From the NCBI GenBank assembly GCA_009731375.1, contig BJOX01000014.1, positions 1,476,648-1,502,993 of the forward strand: 26,346 nucleotides of DNA, read 5' to 3'. The notes beneath the pieces are model-generated. The model made no database searches. It saw only the letters and a program-made list of their open reading frames with translations, and was not told where the DNA came from. Made by a program: the position numbers and the translations under genes. Below are positions 1 through 8,965 of the stretch, in pieces; the stretch's first letter is position 1, and each line of letters starts with the position of its first letter. Origin of the DNA: Paulinella micropora. Lineage: Eukaryota > Cercozoa > Imbricatea > Euglyphida.

Positions 1-62
1 CCACAGACTTCCTTGGTTGACGAAATCAGAAGCTCCTTTTTTCTGACATTAGTCGATATCTC
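1..62 (+). repeat. 3' end of dispersed repeat, copy A (cut by window edge)
   Basis: These bases match 13004-13066 almost perfectly, and match the reverse complement of the segment starting at 20430. They are therefore the last part of a dispersed element of at least 373 bp that begins before the window. In all three copies the element ends in a TCGATATCTCATC-like sequence and passes directly into a TATC microsatellite. An open frame through it is repeat translation, not a gene. Confidence 0.85.
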
Positions 63-313
<251 letters not shown>

Positions 314-365
314 TCCATCTGCCTGTATGTCTATCCATCTATGTTTGCAAGCGAAACCTACCACA
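314..365. repeat. unique flank shared with 13392-13442
   Basis: A stretch of about 50 bases with a CTGCCTGTATGTC start and a GCGAAACCTACCACA end is the same here and at 13392-13442. After base 365 the two loci diverge completely. This locus goes into the retrotransposon; the other goes into AT-rich sequence. The junction at 365/366 is therefore a candidate 5' boundary of the retrotransposon. Confidence 0.75.
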
Positions 366-1042
366 CCCGCTTCGATCCCCGGTGCTCAAGCCCAGGCTAC
401 AGAAGGATCACCAGCAAATGTGCGTCGGGATACGCTACAGAAGGCTAGGCCGTCTCCCTCACCCGAAGGTTCATCTACCTGCCCATCACAACAACGCCTG
501 AACGGACAGGACCGCCCCGGATCTCTGCCGGCCACAGTCGAAGCCCCGGGTCTGGATAGGATGCGGGAAGAGGTGGAGCCGCGCAGAGCACGAACTTCCT
601 CGGCAACCCCTACAGGAACGTAAGGTGCCTAACAACCCCTCTCCCTCCTCGCCGTCCCCGAAAAAATCGATGTGTTCCGTTTTCCATCTCAAGTCCAGGG
701 ATCCCTTCGCCCTCGCGCGAAGAACACAGCTGGAGGATGGTACTTCGATCGGCGGGAGCTCCAAGCAATGCGGCGGGATCGGCAACTGGCTCACCAGTTG
801 CAGGGGATCCTTTCCGGACAGGAGGACGAGATGGCTGGTTTCTACGAGAGTGATCCCGCCACCGTTCGCCCCCGTCGCTTCGGGAAAAGAGGACCTGGCG
901 ATACTCCCGCATCGCCCACACGCCCTGGTCTCAGCCCGGACAGTAAGTTGGCTATTAAAGATCAGGACGAGTATTCCGGGGTTGGCATTATCACCAAGGG
1001 AAAGGGCCGGCCGGTCGGCACCCTCAAAGCCCTTGCGGTACG
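366..1042 (+). pseudogene. proline-rich leader region of the retrotransposon polyprotein
   Basis: Frame 0 is open here apart from stops at 621-623 and 630-632. It encodes a Pro/Ser/Arg-rich sequence, then a more ordinary stretch from 672 with WYFDRRELQAMRRDRQ and a basic segment KGKGRPVGTLKALAVR just before the USP-like domain. It could be the N-terminal tail of the polyprotein or a separate ORF1. I recognise no RRM, zinc finger or coiled coil. It stays in the same frame as the Cys box, which begins right after a stop at 1044, and that favours one continuous protein. Confidence 0.4.
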
Positions 1043-1066
1043 GTAACCGCCTCCTCTCCCTTACAG
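1043..1066 (+). other. 24-base GT...AG segment carrying an in-frame stop before the Cys box
   Basis: The only stop between the leader and the USP-like Cys box lies in a 24-base stretch that begins GTAACC and ends CTCCCTTACAG. It has a pyrimidine tract and its length is a multiple of three; leaving it out keeps frame 0 and rebuilds the Arg codon before GIKNP. It is far below normal intron length, so a decayed codon is the simpler explanation. Confidence 0.2.
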
Positions 1067-2010
1067 GGGTATTAAGAACCCGGATAACCGGTACTGTTTT
1101 CTAATAAGCGCGGTCCAACTACTTTCCTCCTTCCCCAAACTCTCCACCTTCCTCCGGAACTGGGCTTTGGCGCGCCCCCCCAGGACCATGGTTGGGCCCC
1201 TGATGACGGCTATCGGGGCCTTCATTAATACAATGGCTGATCTCCGACCCCCGGTGGGGGACACCGTGCACGAACTCAGACCACTGTCCTGTGCCTGGTT
1301 CAACTACCCAGTGGTCCTACAGAACACTCTCCCTAGCATGGACCCCCTGGATGGAGGAGACACTGGATTGGCAGTCCGGGGCCTACTACTGTTATTCCGA
1401 GACGCTGGCATTACCTTCCTCCCGAGGGAGGTTTCTATAGAATCCTGGCTTCCTCACGTAGTTACGACCACTACTTGCAGTCTCTGCTCCACTGACTCTC
1501 AATCTGTTTCATGGGCCCTTCCCCTCTCTCTTTCTCTCCGCGAAGACGATCCTACCCCTTTTCCCTTAGCCGAGCTCCTGGACAGGTGGCGTCTCGCTTG
1601 TCCCATCCCTGGCCCTTCCTCTGTGCTCACTGCGGAGGAAGTCAAGGAGTTCAGAATCGTGCGATCCGTGAGCATGCAGAATGCCTTCTGCTTGACATCC
1701 ATCGCCCCGAGGGGCTACTCAATCTCTGCTCCCTACAGTCCGTGCACCGCAATTTTTCCTTCCTCCCGTCCCAACTTCTTGATCACCGATGGTCACAAGA
1801 TGGGAAGGCATGTTCCTACACTCTCCAATGTGTCACGTGCGTCCAGATAGAAGGAAATGCGCGGGCTCGGCAACGTCCCCACGCATTCAGCCTTGTTCAG
1901 AGCAACTCAGGTGAATGGGTGAAGTGCGATGATTGTTTTGTCTCCGTCCTTCAGAACAGGACTGCAGGCTGATTGCTTCATATGGAGTGCAGCTACTGTT
2001 CAAGCGCTCT
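1047..2010 (+). pseudogene. ubiquitin-specific protease (C19)-like domain of the retrotransposon
   Basis: Four signatures of the USP family appear in order. First, a Cys box, GIKNPDNRYCFLISAVQLL (Cys codon 1095-1097), resembling the family's GLxNxGNxCYxNSxLQxL. Second, CSLC (1476-1487) followed by LPLSLSLRED and AELLDRW. Third, LCAHCG (1619-1636), which completes a zinc-ribbon pair. Fourth, a His box with PHAFSLVQSNSGEWVKCDD (His codon 1880-1882; DD 1928-1933), then SYGVQLLFKR, like the family's C-terminal AYxLFYxR. USPs remove ubiquitin by cysteine-protease chemistry; here the role could be polyprotein cleavage or protection from degradation, which is inference. The GHY of the usual His box reads PHA. 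The frame changes 0 to 2 near 1600 and 2 to 1 near 1950, so this copy is not translatable as is. Confidence 0.72.
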
Positions 2011-3410
2011 GCCTCCTCCCTCCCGGATCCCGGTACAGTCGTGCCTCCTTTCCCTGCCGTTCAGCGCCCGGTCCTAAGCCTGAGCTCTGCCCCCAGGACA
2101 AATCGACAGTACCGAAAGCCCCTCCGCACTATTATTCGGAACCTACGGAAAATGGCAGAGGACAAGAGGAATGAGCATGCCACCAACGCAGCTTCCTTGC
2201 ATTCTCGGGCGCTCTCCCTGCTTGGGCAAGGGTTATCCATCGAACGTCGTCTCCGCTCCCGAAACCCTGTCCCCTCCTCCTCTCCTCTTGATTTCTCCAC
2301 TATCTTCAAGGTATACAAGCGAGGCATACGGGATCATCTTCCCCAGCCACCTGCTAAGTGGTTCAGGGACTTCATGCAGTCTCATGAAGGGTTACGTGGA
2401 GGTGCCCAGGCCACACTTGCCTTTGCCTCCCTTCGATACAATTTGGAGCGATTCCAAGGCACCAACGTCCTGTCGCTTTCTGCGCACGTACGAGAGCCAC
2501 TCCTCACTTTCCCGTCGCAAAAAGTTGACCCTCCCGCTGCGCCCTGGGTGTCACAAGCAGTCAACCAGTGGTTATGCCCAATGTTCCTCTTATCCCCCTC
2601 CTTTGGAGCCCATCTTCTCCTTCGAGCTCGGAAGCCTTTGGCTGACAGGACAACCAAGGCGATGGAGTCGATAGTCCAGGCCGGGAGCCTCATGCTCCTG
2701 TCCTCTTGGTTCGCACTTTCCTTCCCCCAGGTGCTTCGGTAAGTCCAACGCCGTCGTCCGCGGGTTCTCATTGTTCGGGCGCAGGAAATTAAGGGACGCA
2801 TCCTGCTTCATCGCATAGCACGCTTTCGTTCCATGGCAGCCGAGAGAGATTTTTCGCCCCGCTTCATGGGCCCGCTTCGCATCTCTCTACCTGCTGTGCA
2901 TTACAACCGCCTCAAAGCGATTCTGCTGCACACACTGCTTTATATCGACGTCGGTGCTCGTGATGGTCTCCTAGAGCTCTCCACCCCCATGGGTCCCCAT
3001 GGCCCTGAAAACTATTTCCGACCCGACTTGGTCCACGCCAGTGCCTCTGTCTGGGTCGTTATCAGCGCCATCTTATGGGGTACCCCGGAGGGGGAAAACC
3101 CGTTGGATAACCCCGAGGAGAGTGGGATGCCATGGACGGACAGCGATGACGAGGAGCACGTCCTTGCCTCATTGGCCCACCTCAGTCGGAAGGAGCGGCT
3201 AGTGGAGTCCATCGAAACCCACCGTTCTGAGGCCCCCCCCTGCAACGATGGATACAGGCCAGGATTGGCATCGCCCGCGCTCATTTGGAGCACCATTTCT
3301 TTCCCAATGACGTCCCTACTGCTCCCCCTCCCTCTTCCCCGCCCGGACGTGGGGAACCTGTCCCGAGTCCACCACCCCTTCCGTCATCGGTGAGGAGTTA
3401 ATTGAGTCTG
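2011..3410 (+). pseudogene. unassigned middle region of the retrotransposon polyprotein
   Basis: Frame 1 continues from the USP-like C terminus to a stop at 2740-2742 and then reads on, in the same frame, through VQRRRPRVLIVRAQEIKGR and ILLHRIARFRSMAAERDF to 3240. At a run of eight C (3233-3240) the better reading moves to frame 0 (RIGIARAHLEHHFFPND) and ends at a Pro-rich stretch near 3400. It contains an Arg/Lys-rich segment (about 2100-2165, NRQYRKPLRTIIRNLRK) and an acidic stretch (SDDEEH) near 3145-3165. I looked for apurinic-type endonuclease motifs and did not see them, though part of the region is missing in the gap that follows. No function can be assigned. Confidence 0.45.
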
Positions 3411-3438
3411 GGGCTCCCCCAACAGCTAATCGACCTCT

Positions 3439-3779
3439 CCCCCCCCCCCCCCCCCCCCCCCCGGGGGGGGGGGGGGGGGCCCCTTNNNNNNNNNNNNNNN
3501 NNNNNNNNNNNNNNNNNNNNNNNNNNNNNNNNNNNNNNNNNNNNNNNNNNNNNNNNNNNNNNNNNNNNNNNNNNNNNNNNNNNNNNNNNNNNNNNNNNNN
3601 NNNNNNNNNNNNNNNNNNNNNNNNNNNNNNNNNNNNNNNNNNNNNNNNNNNNNNNNNNNNNNNNNNNNNNNNNNNNNNNNNNNNNNNNNNNNNNNNNNNN
3701 NNNNNNNNNNNNNNNNNNNNNNNNNNNNNNNNNNNNNNNNNNNNNNNNNNNNNNNNNNNNNNNNNNNNNNNNNNNNNNN
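3439..3779. other. poly-C / poly-G block and assembly gap
   Basis: A run of 24 C is followed directly by 17 G and then by 294 N (3486-3779). The C-run/G-run junction beside a gap looks like a sequencing or assembly artefact. The retrotransposon reading frame is interrupted here. Confidence 0.9.
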
Positions 3780-4915
3780 CGTCACCGCTCCGTAGGGGGC
3801 ATCCACGACCTCCCAAGTCTAGGCGGAAGGTTAGGAAGGTTCCCCGCATGGTAACTGCCCTTCAGTCCATCACGAGAGCCCTTCAGAGACGGATCCCGCG
3901 AGATCCAGGTTCCCACCTGACCAGGCTCTGGTTAAATATTTGCCATACGTTGCGAATGGAAGGGGAGCTGGTCGGGCACATCCTGGAAGAGCCAAGGTCG
4001 GCTGACCCGCTAGATTTATCTTCTCTGCTCCCTGACGCGCTGAAAGTCCTAGCCAAGGCCAGACGCAAGATCAACTTTCGTCTCGAGGAAATCAAACGTG
4101 CCAAACGGGAGTCCAAGCGGCCGAATAGGCTCCTCCAAAACCAAGCCTTTGACCGGAACCAGCACAAGTTCCTCCTCCACGTCCAGTCGGATTCGGTCAT
4201 GGAGACTCCCCCTCCGGAGGCTCTCCGGGAGCACTATGCTGACCTCTACCGCACCCGCGTCTCCAGCTTGGCGGATGAGGAGCGCCGACTTCACCAAGTG
4301 TTGGGGCCTGGAGCTACCATCTGGGTCCCACCAGAGGAGGCCAAATACAACCAACGAGAGCTCCTGCTGGGGAGCGATAGGTTCCGAGCGCCGATCCTCA
4401 GGCCGGGGGAGAAGATCGACAGGGGGAAGTTCACGGCCCTGAAAGTCCGAGGGACCGCGGAGACTGATCCTCTCCTCAACCATTCCCCCAGCGAGACGGA
4501 ATCTCATATCCAGTCCACCGCAGAGGCTGCGTTACAGGGAGCAGTCATGCGGACGCGCTCCCTCCTTGACGCCTGCACGGCACCAACTCTTCGCCAGTAC
4601 ACAGTCCAGTTCCCGCCTGACGATAACAGCGAACGGAGGCCAAACCGTAATTCCGAGGAGCACAAGCGGTGGACGGTGGCCAACCTCCCCTTTCAAGACG
4701 ACTATGTAGCTCCACCCGTCGACCTAGTCCCCAAACTCATGGAATTCCTGGAAGCAGATGCCTGGGAATACCTGGGGATTCACCTGCCTGCTGGGGCCGA
4801 CACCTGGGGGCTTATCATAAGACTTCAATCCAACGCCTTCGCTTTGCGGCTCAGCTCTCTCCCTGCCTTCGCTTTGCGGCTCAGCGTTTCCCTGTGTCCT
4901 GGCCCCGCGCCTTGA
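3780..4915 (+). pseudogene. basic pre-RT linker of the retrotransposon polyprotein
   Basis: Frame 2 is open from the gap to a stop at 4913-4915. It begins with a very basic stretch (KSRRKVRKVPR, about 3821-3853). It then has KARRKINFRLEEIKRAKRES and FDRNQHKFLLHV followed by PPPEALREHYADLYRTRVS. This matches the usual pattern of the segment just upstream of RT in non-LTR elements: basic helix, FxxNxxxF, then PP...L..HY..LY. Such a segment normally leads straight into RT motif 1. Here about 700 bases of further sequence, including the RNase H-like part, come in between. The first ATG in this frame is at 3848, but the frame is open upstream, so this is more likely an internal stretch than a start. 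The last codons before the stop run through a 30-base tandem duplication. Confidence 0.65.
4835..4894 (+). repeat. 30-base tandem duplication inside the retrotransposon frame
   Basis: The 20-mer GCCTTCGCTTTGCGGCTCAG occurs at 4835 and again at 4865, a period of 30 bases, so ten codons are doubled in frame (FALRLSSLPA repeated). The reading frame appears to change just after it. Confidence 0.9.
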
Positions 4916-5340
4916 TCGGCCCGAGGAGCTTTCCCCGGAAACTCTGTCCCCATATGACGCTATCATCGTCCCCGATGGATCTTGCTTTCCCAGCCACTAG
5001 TGGGGAACAGGAAGTACTGGCAGTGATGGCCGGTGGTCTTCAATTCATCAAAGAGATGGAATGGAAGCCTCGACGTGTACATGTATTCACGTACTACCGG
5101 GCCCTCACTGGCGCGAACCTGGAAGGAGAGGCCCATGAGCTGTTCAAAAAGCGCGCAAAGCCACCCATCTGGGACGCTATTTTTCGCTTCCACATGCAGA
5201 CGGCCCCGATTTCCTTCCACTGGGTGAAGTCTCATCAAGAGCAAAACTTCGAGTGGGCGTTCCGACTTAACGAGTGTGCAGACCGCCTCGCCAAATGGGC
5301 TGTCCTGCGGCGGGCGAACCGCCTAAAGAAGATTAGGGAT
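4911..5340 (+). pseudogene. RNase H-like domain placed upstream of RT
   Basis: RNase H degrades the RNA strand of the RNA/DNA hybrid. The first motif, YDAIIVPDGSC (Asp codon 4974-4976), is in frame 0. The rest is in frame 1: GEQEVLAVMAGGL, matching the second, Glu-bearing helix; VHVFTYYRALTG at 5077-5112, where the family has FTDSRA; and ISFHWVKSHQ (His 5233-5235) with NECADRLAKWA (Asp 5281-5283), the classical WVxGH and NExADxLA motifs. Two lesions are visible: only about ten residues separate the DGS and Glu motifs where 35-40 are usual, and the Asp of DSRA is Tyr. The domain is therefore inactive in this copy. In known non-LTR elements with RNase H it usually follows RT; here it precedes RT. 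Confidence 0.75.
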
Positions 5341-6404
5341 TGGGAAAAGCTTCGTATGTACCCGCCCCGCGATTCCAACGGCCGTCCCTACCTTATTGAG
5401 CCTTTCAAGGAATCCCGTATTCCCGGGGACCGTGTCAAGCAATTTGTCACAATCTACAAGTGCCTCCCCCCACCCCTTTCCCGGAAGCAATCCCTCGATC
5501 TGGCACGGCGACCGTTCTCCCTGGGAAAGCTGGAGCATGCCATCCAGGCAAAGAAGGGGTCCGCCCCAGGGGAAGATGGGATCCCCCCTGACATCTTCAA
5601 ATTCCTTTCACAGGACGCGAAGATCAATTTGGGAGCTTTCTTCACGAATTGCTGGAATGAGCGACGAATGCCGAAAGATTGGAAGCCGGGATTACTCAGC
5701 CAGATTTGGAAAGGTACGGGGACAGGCGCCAACGTGACCGATTGGCGTGGGATTACAGTATCCAACGCAATCCTTAATCTGTACGAAAAACTTGTCACGT
5801 ACTGGGTAGAGCCCTTCAAACTCCACACAGGATGCATCCGAAAGACCTCCAAGGCCAACACAACGACAGTGAGCGGATGCGATCAATGGAACATGGTGTT
5901 ACGGTTTATGCTGGCTGATCTACGAGCGGTCCCCAAATTAACGGGCAGGAAAAAGACTTTGATTATCTTTTCCACCGACATACGCAAGGCGTTCGACCGT
6001 GCGGAGCTCACATACATCTGCGAAGCATACTCCCATGTGGTTGCGAAGGAGGACGAATTTCCCGAACTGTTTGGGTTCCTCCGCCATCGGTTCAAGGACT
6101 CCCCCCTCAAACCGAAGGTGCCGGACTCTACGGGGAAGCCCATCATTCTGTCCGAAGAAATTCAACGCACCCGGGGTATCCCTCAAGGTGGCTCGCTAAG
6201 CCCGGGTACATATGGGGTACTAGACGAATACCTCACCCGCCTGTGTCCCGCCCAAAAATTCATCCCAGAAGGGTATCGTTTCTACGACGGGACGGACAGC
6301 GATCGGTCTCAGAACATCTCCGTATACTCCCTGCGCCCCCCTATGACTGCGCATCACAAGTTTGCTGATGATAACTGGGCTGCCATCGGCGGCGACGGCC
6401 CCCT
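5341..6404 (+). pseudogene. reverse transcriptase, fingers and palm
   Basis: RT copies element RNA into DNA at the nicked target. The uninterrupted frame 1 shows the motifs in order: FSLGKLEHAIQAKKGSAPGE with DGIPP (about 5515-5590); DWRGITVSNAILNLYEKL (about 5740-5793); STDIRKAFDRAE with the first catalytic Asp at 5977-5979; RGIPQGGSLSP (about 6172-6204); and HHKFADDNW with the catalytic Asp pair at 6367-6372. All three catalytic aspartates are present. Non-LTR elements have YADD or FADD here, so this favours a LINE over an LTR element or group II intron. After FADDNWAAIGGDG the frame is lost at a run of five C (6399-6403). The palm itself contains no stop, which sets it apart from the rest of the element. 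Confidence 0.9.
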
Positions 6405-7806
6405 GAGTTTTTCATTCCCGAGGCACAGAAAGGCTTCTCCCTCCTTTGCACGCAGCTACGGGCAGCACGTCAGATTTGCGCGGCGGAGAAATGCTCTGTC
6501 ATCTGCCTGGTCAGTGAAGTTGGAAAAGGTGTCTACACGGTCCCGATTACCCTCACTGCACCTGGGCACGACCCTTCACGTGGTCCTACTACAATTCGAA
6601 ACCGCTCGGCTACTGAAGTCTTTCGTTCTCTGGGCCTCCACATTGACGGGAGCAATAACCCGCAGATCCAACGGGACTACGCGATCTCGAGGTTCGTTGC
6701 CACAGCCCGGATGGTTCACAGCCTCAACCTATCGCCTGCACGGAAAAGGTTAGCTCTCACCAATCTCCTCACCAGCATCCTCGATTTTTCCTTTGGCTGG
6801 ACCCCCTTTCCCCAAAAGTTGCTCCGGAACCTTGACTCAGCCTTCCGGGATCACATCAGGGAGACCCTCCAATCATCTCATCAGGAGATTCCGAACTCGG
6901 TACTCTACGGCCCAATTGGGACGGGTGGGGGTTTCGGTCTCCATCTGTTTTCCACTCGCTACTCCCTACGAACGTTCACGTTCTTCATCAAATGCCTCCT
7001 ATCGACCGATCCATATGTCCAATATTCCGTGGATGCTCACCTACGCCTAGCATGGGACTATTACTTCCCCAAGGAGAGATCACTTTGTCCTCAGCGGCTT
7101 CCCCTCCGGACTCGCCGAAAGTCTTCCAACATTACGCGATCCCACCAGCCGAGTCGCCCGCTCTTTCCTTTTCGGTGGGCCGGGGACGGTGGACCCCGCC
7201 CACCACCAGCGTATCCACCGATTCATCCACCGGACATTTGGCGCATGCACTCTGTCTTCCACGGGGTTGAGCCCCCTACGGACTGCATCGTCCCAGCCTT
7301 CTACTCGCGCTACGTAAACGCTGTGAACCGTGGGAGATAATCCTCCCTTGCCAGAGGACATCAATAAACAGTGCCCCAAGCTTCCAGACCCACCTGACCA
7401 ACCTTTCCTGGGATGGCAAGGGCATCTCCATATGTTAAAGGAGGACCGTCGTGACGGACTCATGGTGCTCCACTGGATTCGAGCCTGCAGAGCACTTGGG
7501 ATAGGCGTTAACCCCTGCATTCCTCCAGGGCATGTCAGCGACTCGTCATGGCCTGAAGGGAGACAGCAGCAGACCGATGCAGAAAATAGGCTCGCTCAGT
7601 TCAAGGAAACTTATGACGTTCCCCCAGCCCGCTACGAATGGAATGCACTAGAGATTCCAGTTGTCATCTCAGTTATCAACTTCCTCACCAAGGAGACGGT
7701 AGCACCAGGTACAGTGGACCAGGCCATCGCCTTAGTTAAAAAGAATTGGGCCTCCTACAACCTTTGGAAGCTGCGTCAACGATGCTCGGAGGATGCAAAA
7801 AAGTAA
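6405..7806 (+). pseudogene. RT thumb and connector region
   Basis: Frame 0 from 6405 carries on from the palm: AAEKCSVICLV, then RSLGLHIDGSNN, then SLNLSPARKRLALTNLLTSI and FPQKLLRNLDSAFRD. These match the usual EKC, LG(x)xI and helix-rich thumb pattern of LINE RT. From about 7081 the more protein-like frame is 1 (FVLSGFPSGLAESLP, RVARSFLFGGPGTVD), then frame 0 again to 7340, then frame 1 (7330-7806: DNPPLPEDINKQ, GHLHMLKEDRRDGLMVLHW). This is a typical connector between thumb and C-terminal knuckle in R2-like elements. Several single-base shifts make it untranslatable as one protein. Confidence 0.65.
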
Positions 7807-8320
7807 AGGCGGCGCCCCGGTTCGGCCTGACTTGGGGGATCCGGTCTGAGATTCGCAGACCTTTCCAGGCTATCACCAACCGTTTCCTCCATCCCAACGG
7901 TGGTCTCTCGGGAAGGGAGGTTGCCATTATACTCAAGTGTCAGCTGGAGGTCTGGCCCACTCCGGCCAGAATTAGCACAGTGATTACCAAGGGCGCCACC
8001 TCGACGACCTGCCCCTACTGCTGCAAGGTCACGGGGAGCATCAGCCACTACATGCTTTCTAGGTCCTCCTTCCATTCAGAGGCCCTTAGAACCCTGCTCG
8101 ATCTGCGGCATTCCAAATGCAGACAATGGATCCGACGATGCCTGGAACGCACAGACAACGAAGAAGGCATAGCGCCAGATCGCAAAGTTTTCATCATCGG
8201 CGAGGAAGGCGCTCTCCCCCGCCCGCTGCCAGACACGGATCCATCTCTGGTCGAAGCAAGTGCACGGGGTGCCCCCGCCCCGGAGGATGGTGCTCCCCCA
8301 GTTCTGGACCCCCCCCCCCT
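7800..8320 (+). pseudogene. C-terminal zinc knuckle region
   Basis: In frame 0, FGLTWGIRSEIRRPFQAITN is followed by LEVWPTPARISTVITKG and then TCPYCCKVTGSISHYMLSR. Cysteines at 8009-8011 and 8018-8020 and a His at 8046-8048 fit the CxxC-x8-H-x4-C knuckle that precedes the endonuclease in R2-type elements. The last expected Cys is Arg here (8061-8063). The knuckle binds nucleic acid and helps position the endonuclease. The frame runs on into a Pro-rich stretch and leaves the endonuclease frame at a run of eleven C (8309-8319). Confidence 0.65.
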
Positions 8321-8965
8321 GCCTTCACTCACCCCGCTGCCCACGTGATGGTTGACATGGCGGGACCAGGTTTCTCTCATAAGGTAGATCTACTGGTTAC
8401 CGCCGCCCGCAGATCAAATCATGTTACTCTGGTAGATTACACCACTCGTGAAGATCAATGGCTGGTTCGGGAGGACGAGTCATATCTCACCTCGGTGCAG
8501 ACTCGGGACGAACGACGTGAGACCTGGAATAGTGATGGACACCGGATAGACCCTCCTTTCCGCTGGGGGGACCCCAAGGCGTTCCGCGGGGAGGACCCGC
8601 CTGCCACCTGGCCTGCTATTCCCTGGAAGTCCTGGAAAGCGTGGGCCTATAACCCGAGGGCGATATACGATCATCGATACCTCCCACTGGAAGAATCGAT
8701 TCAAAGTCAGACCATCGGCAGCCGACCAATGACCACTAATCTTATTGTCATTGCGATGGGTGCTAAAGGTTACATTTCTCAGACCTCCTTTGACGAACTC
8801 TGCCTCCATTTCTCCAAGGACATTGCGGTACAGACTTACCAGGGCCTCACAAGGATCTGCTACGAGCATATCATCCAGACATGGAATCTCCTTCACCACT
8901 ATCCCGCAGGACCGCCCCCGGACCCCCCCCTTCCGTCTCCAACAGCAAGCCTGATTGCTGTGTAG
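8321..8965 (+). pseudogene. restriction-like endonuclease (PD-(D/E)XK type) of the retrotransposon
   Basis: Frame 2 encodes FSHKVDLLVTAARRSNHVTL followed by VDYTT, which fits the (P)D...D core of the R2-type restriction-like endonuclease: first Asp codon 8386-8388, second 8435-8437. Further on come AIYDHRYLPLEESIQSQ and TTNLIVIAMGAKGYISQTSF with DELCLHF, like the family's KY..L helix and the VxPIVVGxxGxxP...L segment. The Pro of the PD pair is Val here. The enzyme nicks the target strand whose 3' end primes reverse transcription. The frame ends at a stop at 8963-8965, after a Pro-rich tail. Together with the knuckle this places the element in the endonuclease-bearing early branch of non-LTR elements. 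Confidence 0.68.

Noticed and set aside
2738-2783. GTAAGT...GCGCAG at the stop at 2740 as a 46-base intron
   Set aside because: Removing it shifts the frame into an early stop, while the unspliced frame continues as good coding sequence, so a point-mutation stop is simpler.
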